A stretch of 64,000 nucleotides of DNA from Trachythela sp. YZ-2020. Its lineage: Eukaryota; Cnidaria; Anthozoa; Malacalcyonacea; Clavulariidae. Below, piece after piece: positions 11,601-21,510 of the stretch. A program made the translations under genes and the position numbers. The notes beneath the pieces are model-generated. The model was not told where the DNA came from and did not search any database. It saw only the letters and a program-made list of their open reading frames with translations. How positions within the stretch are numbered: the stretch's first letter is position 1; each line of letters opens with the position of its first letter. The stretch spans positions 3,926,031-3,990,030 of the forward strand of contig JADLSH010000184.1 in NCBI GenBank assembly GCA_016169945.1. Reading direction: 5' to 3'.

Positions 11601-12416
11601 ATCAGATTACAAGTTTTCGATTTGGATCGATTGACAGGTAAAATTTTTAATCAAGTGAAAGATATAATGCATTCCCAATATCAGTACTTCGATCATAAAA
11701 GGGTTCTGTAGCCTCTGTGGCGAGGGGCAAATCACTGATTTAAATCTCGTAATAAAAAATAGGTACGCTAAGCGTACATGTATCTGCTCATATGGTGATG
11801 CCACAGTTGCCCATGAAGGAGTAATATTCAACAATAGGCAATTTCGTAATTACGGGCGCCATTTTGCACAGGGGCAAACACAATAAAGCAGCAATAGCAT
11901 GACTCTAGGGACAAGTATTCCCATTGGGACGAGGTGTATATAGTTACTACGGCTGGCAGAGCCATAGGTTTAATATGCCCCTGTCTGTTTGTTTCGTTAT
12001 CGTGGTTAATTTTGGGGGGTGTCACAAACTTGCACTCCCACGGTCACCCAAGTCACCCGCACAAAAAGTATGCAATTTTCTTGTCAATCTTTTGTGCATC
12101 TTTATAGAAGACTTGCGCATTTTGAGTTACGTACTTGTGTTTTAACCAGATCAATAACGCATCAAGGGAACGATACGATAAATGTAATACGAACGAGAAA
12201 CATATAAATCATGCTGATATTCGTCACGCACTATGTAAAATATTCGACATACTTCAGTCTATATGAGGGTATTATATTTCCAAAAACAAACATTGCGCCT
12301 TCAAGACGATCGTAAAGCGCATCGCTCTAAAACATCTATACTCTACAATAGTTTGAGCGAACCATGCGTGGGTATTTATTTGTATTTGTGGGAAACTAAA
12401 GAGAAACTAGAAATCA
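11601..12416. other. Intergenic stretch upstream of laminin and of the LINE
   Basis: No protein-like frame or RNA gene was recognised. The 5' end of the LINE that follows probably lies in the last few hundred bases, but no boundary is visible. Confidence 0.5.
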
Positions 12417-12977
12417 GTGTTGAATATCAGTGCTGCGAAGAAGCAAAACCAAACCAGTCCTTCTGGATCTACCACCCAAGCAACAACTGTTATCATTGGA
12501 GACTCCATGGTTAAAAAAGTTCAAGGCTGGAACATTGGCAAAAGAGTTAAAAGTAAGGTTGTGGTAAAATCATTTTCAGGTGCCAATACATCTGATATGA
12601 AGCACTACCTGAAACCAACTATAGAGAGAGCATCAGAACAAGTGGTTCTCCATATCGGAACAAATGACCTTCGAAATACTGAACCAGCCAAGGTTGCGGA
12701 CAACATTGTGGATCTTGCAAGACAAATTGAGAACAAGACCAACACCAATGTCATAATCTCGGAACTAATTAAAAGATCTGACAAGGACAACCTAAACGAG
12801 GCTGTGAAAGAGGTCAACAAGAGGCTAAAGGAATCCTGCAAAGAAAATGGTTGGAATTTAATCGAACACAAAAACATTAGAGGTAACAATCTAAATAAGA
12901 GTGGATTACACTTAAACGAGACGGGTAATAATATTATTTGTAATAATTTTGTTAACTGTTTAGGTATGTTTGCTTGA
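12417..12977 (+). CDS. Non-LTR retrotransposon ORF1-type protein with SGNH hydrolase/esterase domain
   Basis: The protein has SGNH-family blocks in order: IIGDSMVKKVQGW (block I, GDS serine), VVLHIGTNDLRN (block III, G-x-N-D) and KSGLHLNETG (block V with the catalytic histidine). Such esterase domains are known in ORF1 proteins of CR1/L2-type LINEs. The frame begins without a clear start and ends at TGA 12975-12977. The endonuclease frame that follows is in the same register and is separated only by this one stop, so the original element may have had a single fused protein or used readthrough. It probably derives from a once-active LINE and is now inactive, because the reverse transcriptase is missing downstream. 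Confidence 0.8.
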   Translation: MLNISAAKKQNQTSPSGSTTQATTVIIGDSMVKKVQGWNIGKRVKSKVVVKSFSGANTSDMKHYLKPTIERASEQVVLHIGTNDLRNTEPAKVADNIVDLARQIENKTNTNVIISELIKRSDKDNLNEAVKEVNKRLKESCKENGWNLIEHKNIRGNNLNKSGLHLNETGNNIICNNFVNCLGMFA

Positions 12978-12998
12978 TCTCATGTCAACCTCAACAGG

Positions 12999-13664
12999 GT
13001 GGGAAATAATACTAACCATGATCATCCAGTGATTACTGATACTCCCACCCCTACCACGTATGAATCACATCATACGTCAACACCAACCTTTGGTATTCCT
13101 AATACCAGAGGCTTTAAAATAGCCTCCATTAACCTGGTTAGTCTGTATAAGCATATTGATCAACTTAGAATTTATATGCTGGACAAATCTATTGATATTT
13201 TAACTGTAAATGAGACACATCTTGACCAAACTATTTCAAATGGTGAAATTAATATTCCTGGCTATGACTTTGAGAGAGAAGATCGTAACAGATTTGGTGG
13301 TGGTGTAGGACTCTATATTAGAAGTTCAGTAAGTTCCATAAACTACAAACGTCTGACAAATCTCAAAGAAAATAATCTTGAGATGGTTTTTATTCAGGTA
13401 ACAAAACCTAAAACCAAACCCTTCATTGTTGGGACTTGGTATAGACCACCAGGTTCAACAATTGATACTATAAGTAATTTTGAAACGATTCTAGAAAATT
13501 TAGAAGTTTATAATATGGAAGTAAATATTATTGGTGATCTAAATTGTAATGTGGGAGCCTCACCACCAGATCATAAAACAAAAAGATTATTGGATATTTG
13601 TGATATGTATCAATATAGCCAATTAATTGAACAACCTACTCGTGTTACTAAGGACACTTCTTAG
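12999..13664 (+). pseudogene. LINE endonuclease (EEP/APE type), truncated at the 3' side
   Basis: The frame reads FKIASINLVSLYKHIDQLR, LTVNETHLD, IPGYDFEREDRNRFGGGVGLY, GTWYRPPG and NIIGDLNCNVG. These are the exonuclease-endonuclease-phosphatase motifs (N, E, R-x-x-R/GGG, D-x-N) of apurinic-type LINE endonucleases. Coding stops abruptly at VTKDTS, where the sequence passes into a 17-bp minisatellite, so the SDH motif, linker and reverse transcriptase are absent. LINEs are normally truncated at the 5' end, so loss of the 3' half points to later rearrangement. No ATG is needed at 12999: the frame is continuous with ORF1 apart from the single TGA. Confidence 0.82.
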
Positions 13665-14875
13665 AGAAGTATCAGTATTAGAGAGGAGTCCGTATTGTAT
13701 AGGTGTCTGTATTAGAGAGGTATCCGTACTGGGGAAGTGTTCGTATTAGAGAGGTGTCAGTAGTAGAGAGATGTCCGTATTAGGGAGTTGTGCATACATT
13801 GTTAGAGAAGTGTCTGTATTGGAGAGCTGTGCATACTAGAGAGACGTCCGTACTTAGCGAGTTGTTTGTGTTGGAGAGATGTCCGTATTAGAAAGATGTT
13901 CATATTAAAGAGGTGTCCGTATTAGAAAGGTGTCCATATTAAAGAGGTGTTCATATCTGACAGATATTCGTATTAAGCAGGTGTCTGTATCAGAGAGGTG
14001 TTCATATCGGAGATATATTCGTATTAGAGATGTGTCCGTAATAGAAATGTGTCCGTATTGGAGAGGTTTTTTTTATTAGAAAGATGTCCGTATTAGAAAG
14101 TTGTTCATACAGTGTTAGAGAAGTGTCAGTATTGGAGAGCTGTTCATATTAGAGAGATGTCAGTACTTAGCGAGTTATCTGTGTTGGAGATGTGTTCATA
14201 TTAAAGAGGTGTCCGTATTAGAAAGGTGTCTGTATTAGGCAGGTGTGCATATCAGAGAGGTGTTCATATCGGCGATATTTTCGTATTAGAGAGGTGTCCT
14301 TAGATAGGTGTTCATATCAGGGAAGATATCCGTATTAGAAAGATGTTCGTGTTGAAGAAAAGTTCATATCAGAGAGATATTCGTATTAGAGAGGTGTCTG
14401 TATTAGAGATGTGTTCATATCAGCCAGATAGAAAAGATCCTGGGAACGAGCTTGTGCCAGATATTGTATTAGAGAATTGTCCGTATTAGAGAAGTGTTCA
14501 TATCAGAAATATCTCCGTATTAGAAAACTAGGTTTCCGTATTAGAGAGGTGTTCATATTAATGAGGTGTCCGTATTAGAAAGGTGTCCGTATTAAAGAGG
14601 TGTTCATATCAGACAGGTATTTGTATTAAAGAGGTGTCTGTAGTAGAGAGGTGTTCATATCGGAGATACATTCGTACTAGTGACGTATCCGTATTAGAAA
14701 AGTGTCCGTATTGAAGAGGTGTTTGTATTAGAGAAACGTCCGTATTGGAGAGTTGTCTGTGTTAGAGAAGTGTATGTATTGGAGAGGTCTCCGTATTAGA
14801 GAAGTATCTGTATTAGAGAGGTGTCCGTATTAAAGGTGCTCATATCAGCCAGATAAAAAAGCGCCTGGGAACGGT
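13665..14875 (+). repeat. 17-bp minisatellite, block 1
   Basis: Tandem variants of GTATTAGAGAGGTGTCC, with subtypes ending TTC and starting ATATCAGA. The units are diverged from each other. An interspersed linker containing CCTGGGAACG appears near 14440 and 14865. Confidence 0.9.
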
Positions 14876-14879
14876 CTTT

Positions 14880-15200
14880 GACCGCCTTACCTGAGTGAGA
14901 AATTCTATCTGCGAGATACTATCCACAATTATTCTATTAGGTCCAGCAAAGATCTAGCAATTCCAAAATCAAATATAAACTACGGGCAAAAAATGTTTCA
15001 TTATCGCGCGTCCAAACATTGGAATAGTCTGCCTGATTCAATCAAATTATTGAGTAATATCAAACATTTTAAATCTGAAGTAAAGAAATACATTTTAAAG
15101 AATTGAATAATCATGTATATAATAGCATATTTGAGTCTTTCTATTGTAGTTGTATGCCGAAAAGCCCTTTTGGGAGCATGTAATTTTATAATAATAATAA
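14880..15200 (+). mobile_element. CR1/L2-like LINE 3' end, copy 1
   Basis: The frame ends YRASKHWNSLPDSIKLL and VKKYILKN with stop TGA at 15104-15106, the usual C-terminus of CR1/L2 reverse transcriptases (W-N-S-L-P). A short 3' UTR follows, with AAAAGCCCTTTTGGGAGC (tail hairpin) and a TAATAATAATAA tail. The minisatellite begins directly after the tail. Confidence 0.8.
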
Positions 15201-15690
15201 TTGTATTAGAGAGTTATCCGTGTTAGAGAGGTGTTCATATTAATGAGGTGTCCGTATTAGAAAGGTGTCTGCATTAAGGAGGTGATCATATCAGACAGAT
15301 ATTCGTTTTAAAGAGGTGTCTGTATCAGAGAGGTGTTCGTATCGGAGATATGTTCGTATTAGAGACGTGTGCGTATTAGAGAAGTGTCCTTATTGGAGTG
15401 GTGTTTGTATTAGAGGGATGTCCGTATTGGAGAGGTGTATGTATTGGAAAGATCTCCGTATTAGAGAAGTACCTGTATTAGAGAGGTGTTCATATCGGAG
15501 ATATGTTCGTATTAGAGACGTGTCCGCATTAGAAAAGTGTCATAATTGGACAGGTGTTTGTATTAGAGAGATGTGCGTATTGGAGAGGTGTCTGTATTAG
15601 AGAGGTGTATGTATTGGAAAGATCTCCGTATTAGAGAAGTATCTGTATTAGAGAGGTGTCCGTATTAAAGGTGTTCATATCAGCCAGATA
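15198..15690 (+). repeat. 17-bp minisatellite, block 2
   Basis: Same unit family as block 1. An open frame of 94 codons (15316-15600) is only the translation of the repeat and is not a gene. The block ends in the CCTGGGAACG linker before the second LINE 3' end. Confidence 0.9.
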
Positions 15691-15891
15691 GAAAAGCGCC
15701 TGGGAACGGTCTTTGACGCCCTTACCTGACTGAGAAATTATATCTGCGAGATACTATCCTCAATTATTCTACTAGGTCCAGCAAAGATATAGCAATTCCA
15801 AAATCAAATACAAACTGCGCGCAAAAAACGTTTCATTATCGCGCGGCCAAACATTGGAACAGCCTGCCTGATTCAATCAAATTATGTAATA

Positions 15892-15991
15892 GATAAATAC
15901 GAGCGGCCGATCTGTATGGGCATTTACAATGGCAAGCGCGCAGCGCGAGCCATTGTTAATGCCCATACAAATCTGTCGCGAGTATTTTATC
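15892..15991. repeat. Long imperfect palindrome (43-bp arms, GC-rich loop)
   Basis: The left arm (15892-15933) runs from GATAAATACGAGC to CATTTACAATGGC. The right arm (15949-15991) is its complement with few mismatches. The loop is AAGCGCGCAGCGCGA. It lies at the left end of the insertion and may be a terminal structure of the element or its promoter. Confidence 0.8.
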
Positions 15992-16243
15992 TTACTTGTG
16001 AAATGAACCATTTAGTTGACAATAGCTGTATAATGAATAATTACGTTTCTGAATGAGTAATGTTATGAACGAACAATTTAAATAGTTCTACAGTATAATG
16101 CCTACCGTAATTACGTATGTAGACGGTAATATATTCCCACTGGTACTCTACGAATGATTTAGTTTGAATTTCCAAGTTATGCAACGTTGACTACGCACTT
16201 GTTTATTGCATTTCAAAGTTAACTTGGTACGGTTGCAGCAAAC

Positions 16244-16935
16244 ATGGCATTGCAACGTTTTCGTGCGGCAAAAACTGCAGACGAAGAAAGGCGTTTGCTT
16301 GCAGAAACGACACCGAAAAACACTGTATATAATACCAAATGGGCTTTGAAGGTTTTTGAAGAATGGCAATCAACTCGCTCAAACAAAATAGCCATGAAAG
16401 GGACCGTTGGTTTTGAGGGAGTGGTCTTGGCAAAAGTACAAAACCTAAGCGTGTCTATACATGTAATGACCACGTATTCGTTAAACGTCTGGTTATGTAA
16501 GTTCGTAACAGAAGTAGCAAACCAAAATAGTGAACTGTACTCGCCGAAAAGTTTGTACTTATTGATATGTGGAATAAATCGCCATTTACTCGAGTTAAAG
16601 AAGCCATTTACTCGAGTTAAAGAAGCATAATGGCGTAAGTATTTTGGCAAAAGCAGGTCGAAGGTTAGTAGCTTTGTATTGGATCATTTGTGAATTTCCT
16701 ATGATGAATAGGCGGCTTTGAATAGATGTCACAGTGTTGTAGGCGGGCTAACTAGGACGTACCTGGAGGTGTTGAATGCTAATTCTTAGTTTGATTTGCA
16801 GGTTTTCTTTATTTCGCAAGACATTAGATGCAGAGATGAAGCATGCTACAACAAGTGGGATCGCGGTAGCGTGCAAGAAAGAGGACGCAAGGAAGTTACA
16901 GCCGAAGAGGAGAGTCAACTGTTGTTGTTGTTTTC
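16244..16935 (+). pseudogene. Crypton-derived tyrosine recombinase-like protein, N-terminal part (ZMYM2/KIAA1958-like domain)
   Basis: Exon 1 (16244-16634) encodes NTVYNTKWALKVFEEWQ, LNVWLCKFVTEVANQN and YSPKSLYLLICGINRHLLEL. This is the pattern of the N-terminal domain of Crypton-type tyrosine recombinases and of host proteins derived from them. Donor GTAAGT is at 16635. Exon 2 begins at 16801 after TGATTTGCAG and encodes LFRKTLDAEMKHATTSG; a change of frame is then needed to read TAEEESQLLL, as in the family. A 22-bp tandem duplication (16582-16603, 16604-16625) shifts the frame in exon 1 and creates an early stop. The catalytic R-H-R-Y part is absent. Confidence 0.65.
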
Positions 16936-16961
16936 TTAATGTTGTGTGAAGTTTTAGTACA

Positions 16962-17075
16962 AAATTTGTATGAAAGTTAATGAATTAAATAGCTCAGGAA
17001 GAGATCTGTATGAAAGTTAATGAATTAATTAGGTCACTAGGACATCTGTATCAAAGTTAATGATTTAATTACTGG
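16962..17075. repeat. Three tandem copies of a ~53-bp unit
   Basis: Each copy contains TGTATGAAAGTTAATGAATT or a close variant (copies near 16968, 17008 and 17048). Confidence 0.7.
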
Positions 17076-17313
17076 ACCTTTATTGAGATTTATTATGCTA
17101 GTCATATGACTCATTCTCACGTTTTGATTGGTTCTTGACCTCCTTAATTATTCATGAATTTTACAATGAGTAATATCAAACATTTTAAATCTGAAGTAAA
17201 GAAACACATTTTAAAGAATTGAATAATCATGTATATAATAGCATATTTGAGTCTTTCTATTGTAGTTGTATGCCGAAAAGCCCTTTTGGGAGCATGTAAT
17301 TTTATAATAATAA

Positions 17314-18710
17314 TAATTGTATTAGAGAGTTATCCGTGTCAGAGAGGTGTTCATATTAATGAGGTGTCCGTATTAGAAAGGTGTCCGTATTAAAGAGGTG
17401 TTCATATCAGACAGATATTCGTATTAAAGAGGTGTCTTTATTAGAGAGGTGTTCATATCGGAGATTTGTTGGTATTAGAAAGATGTCCGTATTGGAGAGG
17501 TGTCTATATTAGAGAGGTTTTGGTATTAGAGAGATGTCCGTATTGGAGAGGTGTCTGTATTAGAGAGGTGTCCGTACTGGAGAGGTGTCCATACTAGAGA
17601 GGTGTCAGTATTAGAGAGATGACCGTATTAGAGAGTTGTTGATACAGTGTTAGAGAAGGGTCTGTATTGGAGAGCTGTGCATACTAGAGAGGTGTCCGTA
17701 CTTAGCGAGTTGTTTGTGTTGGAGAGATGTCTGTATTAGAGAGATGTTCATATTAAAGAGGTGTCCGTATTGGAAAGGTGTCTGTATTAGGCAAATGTCC
17801 ATATCAGAGAGGTGTTCATATCGGCGATATTTTCGTATTAGAGAGGTGTCCTTTTTAGATAGATGTTCATATCAGAGAGGATATCCGTATTAGAAAGGTG
17901 TCCGTGTTGAAGAAGAGTTCATATCAGAGAGATATTCGTATTAGAGAGGTGTTCGTATCATCCAGACATTGTATTAGAGAGGTGGCCGTATTAGAGAGGT
18001 GTTCATATCAGACAGATATTCGTATTAAAGAGGTGTCTCTATTAGAGAGGTGTTCATATCGGAGATTTGTTGGTATTAGAAAGATGTCCGTATTGGAGAG
18101 GTGTCTATATTAGAGAGGTTTTGGTATTAGAGAGATGTCCGTATTGGAGAGGTGTCTGTATTAGAGAGGTGTCCGTACTGGAGAGGTGTCCATACTAGAG
18201 AGGTGTCAGTATTAGAGAGATGACCGTATTAGAGAGTTGTTGATACAGTGTTAGAGAAGGGTCTGTATTGGAGAGCTGTGCATACTAGAGAGGTGTCCGT
18301 ACTTAGCGAGTTGTTTGTGTTGGAGAGATGTCTGTATTAGAGAGATGTTCATATTAAAGAGGTGTCCGTATTGGAAAGGTGCCTGTATTAGGCAAATGTC
18401 CATATCAGAGAGGTGTTCATATCGGCGATATTTTCGTATTAGAGAGGTGTCCTTTTTAGATAGATGTTCATATCAGAGAGGATATCCGTATTAGAAAGGT
18501 GTCCGTGTTGAAGAAGAGTTCATATCAGAGAGATATTCGTATTAGAGAGGTGTTCGTATCATCCAGACATTGTATTAGAGAGGTGGCCGTATTAGAGAGG
18601 TGTTCATATCAGAGTAATATCCGTATTAGGAAAGTGTCCGTATTAGAGAAGTGTTCATATTAGAAAGGTGTTCATATTAGAGAAATGTCCATATTAGAGA
18701 GGTTGGATTG
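17314..18710 (+). repeat. 17-bp minisatellite, block 3, with a 601-bp tandem duplication
   Basis: Same unit family as blocks 1 and 2. The segment from about 17400 to 18000 is repeated at 18001-18601 with an offset of exactly 601 bp and only about two differences seen, so this higher-order duplication is recent. Confidence 0.9.
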
Positions 18711-18974
18711 TGCACGTTCTTGGATAAGCTGCTGTAGATTTGTGTCTGACGAATAGTTTTAATAAGTCGAAGTGTTTTAAACTTCAGCATGTTCAGGCAC
18801 CAATCATAAGGTGTTGATGAACATCCAGTGATGAAATAATTAAGTATGTACGTATAATATTTGAAGTATATACGTATTCTCACTTAAACCTAATTCTCCA
18901 CTGCGGATGCTTTGGCAACGTTTGTCTGTGAGTGTTACTATACCAAATCTTAACTAACAAACTGTTAGCAAAAT
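18711..18974. other. AT-rich spacer before the DDX18 C-terminal exon
   Basis: No gene is recognised. A possible splice acceptor (CTGTTAG) lies at the right end. Confidence 0.4.
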
Positions 18975-19145
18975 ATGCTTAACTCGAACAAACCGGCTGT
19001 CCGCAGCAGTAAAGGAGAGCGACCTCGCAAGCGTGGAGGTGGTGGAGGGTTTGGTACTGGATATAGAAACCCCAAGTTGACGAAGAAATCTAAGATTTTT
19101 AAAGATAAGAAAGGTCACACAGCGAGCAGTTGGTGGTCAACATAA
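18975..19145 (+). CDS. DDX18: DDX18-type helicase, C-terminal exon or gene fragment
   Basis: The frame ending at TAA 19143-19145 encodes a basic, glycine-rich tail: ERPRKRGGGGGFGTGY, then LTKKSKIFKDKKGHTAS. This closely resembles the C-terminus of the nucleolar DEAD-box RNA helicase DDX18/Has1 as I remember it (KKRGGGGGFG followed by KSKIFK). A splice acceptor AACTGTTAG lies six bases before the ATG at 18975, so this is probably a terminal exon read from about 18969 rather than a separate small gene. It is on the plus strand, whereas the helicase exons at 23.8-25.5 kb are on the minus strand. It could belong to a second copy, an inverted segment or a misassembly. Confidence 0.65.
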   Translation: MLNSNKPAVRSSKGERPRKRGGGGGFGTGYRNPKLTKKSKIFKDKKGHTASSWWST

Positions 19146-20189
19146 ATGCATGTTGGCACTAATAAGTGATTTCACTCAGATCAGTGGTTCCTTAAGTGTA
19201 GTACAGTGCAGCACATGGTGGTCAACTTTAAAAGCAAAGACAGGTATTAGAGTGGCTAAACTGTTCACTATATGTATTCACATTGTGTTTGGTGGAAAAT
19301 ACATGTAATAGAAACATTTATCATCATGGACAGAATTCAGAGTTCGTGCTGGTCTTGAATAGTTGAATTCAAGGAGTAATTAAGGAGTTTTTAAGGAGTA
19401 AAATAGCATTTTTCAAGGAGTATTTAGGATGTTTTCTTTCAATAAAAGACAAGATAAATTCAACAATTCCTCAGATTGGCATAAATTTGCGAGGTTAAAA
19501 CTGCCGAAATATCACGAACACCTAGAACAATATCGCTTAATGTTAAACTATAATGAGTAATAACAGGAAAACTTTAAAAAAGTACAAATTTATTAGTTAC
19601 TTGATGTAACAATCATTTTAACGTTACTTTTCCCGTTTCTCGTGTCTGTAGCATCACGATTTTGCCAACTTACTAAATCTTATATACTATGGATTTTACC
19701 TTCATTTGGAGAAAAGATTAATTTATTAATTAAGAACAAAAAATTCAAGGAGTATTTAGGGAGTTTTCAGAAAACTGCAAGATTCAAGGGCATTTCAAGC
19801 ACCCTTGAAAGTCAGAATTTCATTCAAGGAGTATTTAAGGACTTCAAGGAGTAGCACGAACCCTGGAATTGCATTTGACTTTCAATCTACACGAAATACC
19901 TAGTGGGGCACGTCACTCAAGTGGTTACGGGCTCACGAGCGCGTTTTTCTAAACAACAAATGTGAAAAATCTGGTTTTCGAAAATTAGAGTGTTTAAATC
20001 CAAGATGTTATCGAAAAGAAGAATACGTATAAATAGAGTACTTTAGACTAGTATTCTGTTGTTAAAAACCAGTTAAAACTTAAGATATCTGGGAAGGAAG
20101 ATGGCTCTACCGAACCCAGGAGAAAGGTCAGAAAATAGATGGCGGTTCAAAATGATATTACTGGTGAGTAGGGAAGATATAGCCCACTT
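19146..20189. other. Non-coding stretch with AAGGAGTA-type repeats
   Basis: Fragments of a repeat containing TTCAAGGAGTATTTAGG occur near 19371-19435 and 19741-19857. Nothing gene-like was recognised. Confidence 0.5.
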
Positions 20190-20355
20190 TCATAATGGCC
20201 ATCGTTTTCAATATTGCATCTAAATGAGCCTTTCTGGCCTCATTATAAAGCAAAGATACTTTAGAATTACAGACACAAACAAGGCCAGAAAGGCTTATTA
20301 AAATGCACATAAAAGAATATTTAAATTAGTTACTATTATGAAAGTTGTCTATTAC
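20190..20355. mobile_element. Small MITE-like inverted-repeat element
   Basis: The outer arms contain ACTTTCATAAT and its complement. An inner inverted repeat, AGCCTTTCTGGCC against GGCCAGAAAGGCT, lies at about 20225-20300. The arms are imperfect and no target duplication was identified. Confidence 0.5.
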
Positions 20356-20639
20356 CAGGGGCCAGTGTAGGTAGCGTCTATGCGATAAGCTTTGGGTCTT
20401 TATTTCCAAACTGCCTGAAAAGTTCAGCAAGAACTACGATGTTTTGAGTGAATGTCCAGCAAGGGCAGTCTTATTTTATTTGTCCAGTGTTCCTACAGGA
20501 GGAGGAGGTTAATCCATACATACAGGGTCGGAAGTAATTAGTATTCAGTCATCATAGTGAGAAATGACGTCATACAACCACCGGAAGTAATAAGTATTCA
20601 GGAACAATGATGTCATCTTAGGTAATTAATATGACGTCA

Positions 20640-21140
20640 TTAGGATGTACGTACTATGTACGTACTAAAGGCTGTTTTCCACTTCAACCGTATCGTAGCG
20701 AAACGTAAGAACTAATGGCTTCGACACAAAAGAAATGCTACGGTACGTTACGATACGTTCGAAGTGGAAAACAGCCTTGAGTGTGTGCGTACATAGTGTG
20801 CGTACAGAGTGTACGTACGTACGCACAATTGCGTTTATACTTTCGTGAAATTTGATTGGTTAAAAACTTGACGACCGAACAGAAAGTAGAATACAGTTCT
20901 ACTGTCATACGTACAAAAAGTTAGCCGCGACGGTCAAGATTAGCGATCATTTTCGAGTCACAGAGCACTTGCACGTACGGCCAGCGCGGCCGATTTTGCG
21001 CATGCTCTGTACGTGCTAGCCGTACGTGCAATTGTGCGTACGTACGTGCAAGTGGAGGCCGGCCTTTACGTACAGAAGCGTACGTGCATAGTGTACGTAC
21101 AAGGGTGTACGTACAGAAGCGTACGTACAGAACGTAGCAA
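20640..21140. repeat. GTACGTAC-rich palindromic tract
   Basis: Dozens of GTACGTAC/CGTACGTA blocks flank and follow the MITE. Two of them, GTACGTACGCACAATTG and its complement (about 20815 and 21020), form a larger inverted repeat. The right edge contains GTGTACGTACA repeats with GAAGCGTACGT. Confidence 0.7.
20668..20778. mobile_element. MITE-like element with 33-bp terminal inverted repeats
   Basis: The left arm 20668-20700 starts AAGGCTGTTTTCCACTTC. The right arm 20746-20778 is its complement with about four mismatches. The 45-bp core is too short to code. Confidence 0.75.
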
Positions 21141-21141
21141 C

Positions 21142-21284
21142 CTTGAGCCGTCTTTTAGATCCATTAAGAGATTCAGTGTTGCTTCGTGATTCTTTTCCAA
21201 GGTTTTATAGTGTTCCATGGCTTGTCTATGATAGCTTAGCTTCATCACGCGAACAGCTTCAACGAATTCTTCCCATAGTACGTC
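21142..21284 (-). CDS. Orphan exon, possibly coiled-coil (CCDC65/DRC2-like)
   Basis: Between acceptor TATCCTTCCAG and a weak donor GTTGCT the minus strand encodes DVLWEEFVEAVRVMKLSYH, then MEHYKTLEKNHEATLN. It is helical and charged. The LW-EF-A spacing recalls the dynein regulatory complex protein CCDC65/DRC2, but the similarity is short. No neighbouring exon of that gene was found. It may be a stray exon or chance. Confidence 0.3.
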
Positions 21285-21510
21285 CTGGAAGGATAAAGGG
21301 GGTTTGACGAATACGAAAATGTATGCATTTTTAAGGCAAGACATTGAAACGCGTCTATTAGTTAGCGGCGTTTGACTGGAAGCATTAATTAACACACGGA
21401 TTAACGTTTTATTAAACAATTTATTTATAAAGTATAACAATTTTACACAAAAACAGTTCTTAAACATATTGTCCAGGTTTAACGTTATTTTCTAGCTTCG
21501 ATCGTTTGAA

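Larger units (their letters stand above)
15887..17163. mobile_element. 1.28-kb insertion with hairpin end and Crypton-type recombinase remnant
   Basis: Comparison with the uninterrupted copy defines both edges. ATG occurs at both borders and may be a 3-bp target duplication, but the uninterrupted copy reads TTG there, so this is uncertain. Inside are a 100-bp palindrome at the left end, a recombinase-like gene remnant and a short tandem repeat. No long terminal inverted repeats are seen. Confidence 0.65.
15735..17313 (+). mobile_element. CR1/L2-like LINE 3' end, copy 2, split by an insertion
   Basis: 15735-15886 and 17164-17313 together match copy 1 (14895-15197) closely. The match breaks inside the codons for SIKLL and resumes at AGTAATATCAAAC. 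Both copies run into the minisatellite at the same base after the TAATAATAATAA tail. They are therefore duplicates of an already fused LINE-satellite unit. Confidence 0.85.

Noticed and set aside
15316..15600. 94-codon open frame on the plus strand
   Set aside because: It is only the translation of the 17-bp minisatellite; the same words occur in all frames of the array.
17898..18113. 71-codon open frame on the plus strand
   Set aside because: Same minisatellite translation; no independent protein signature.
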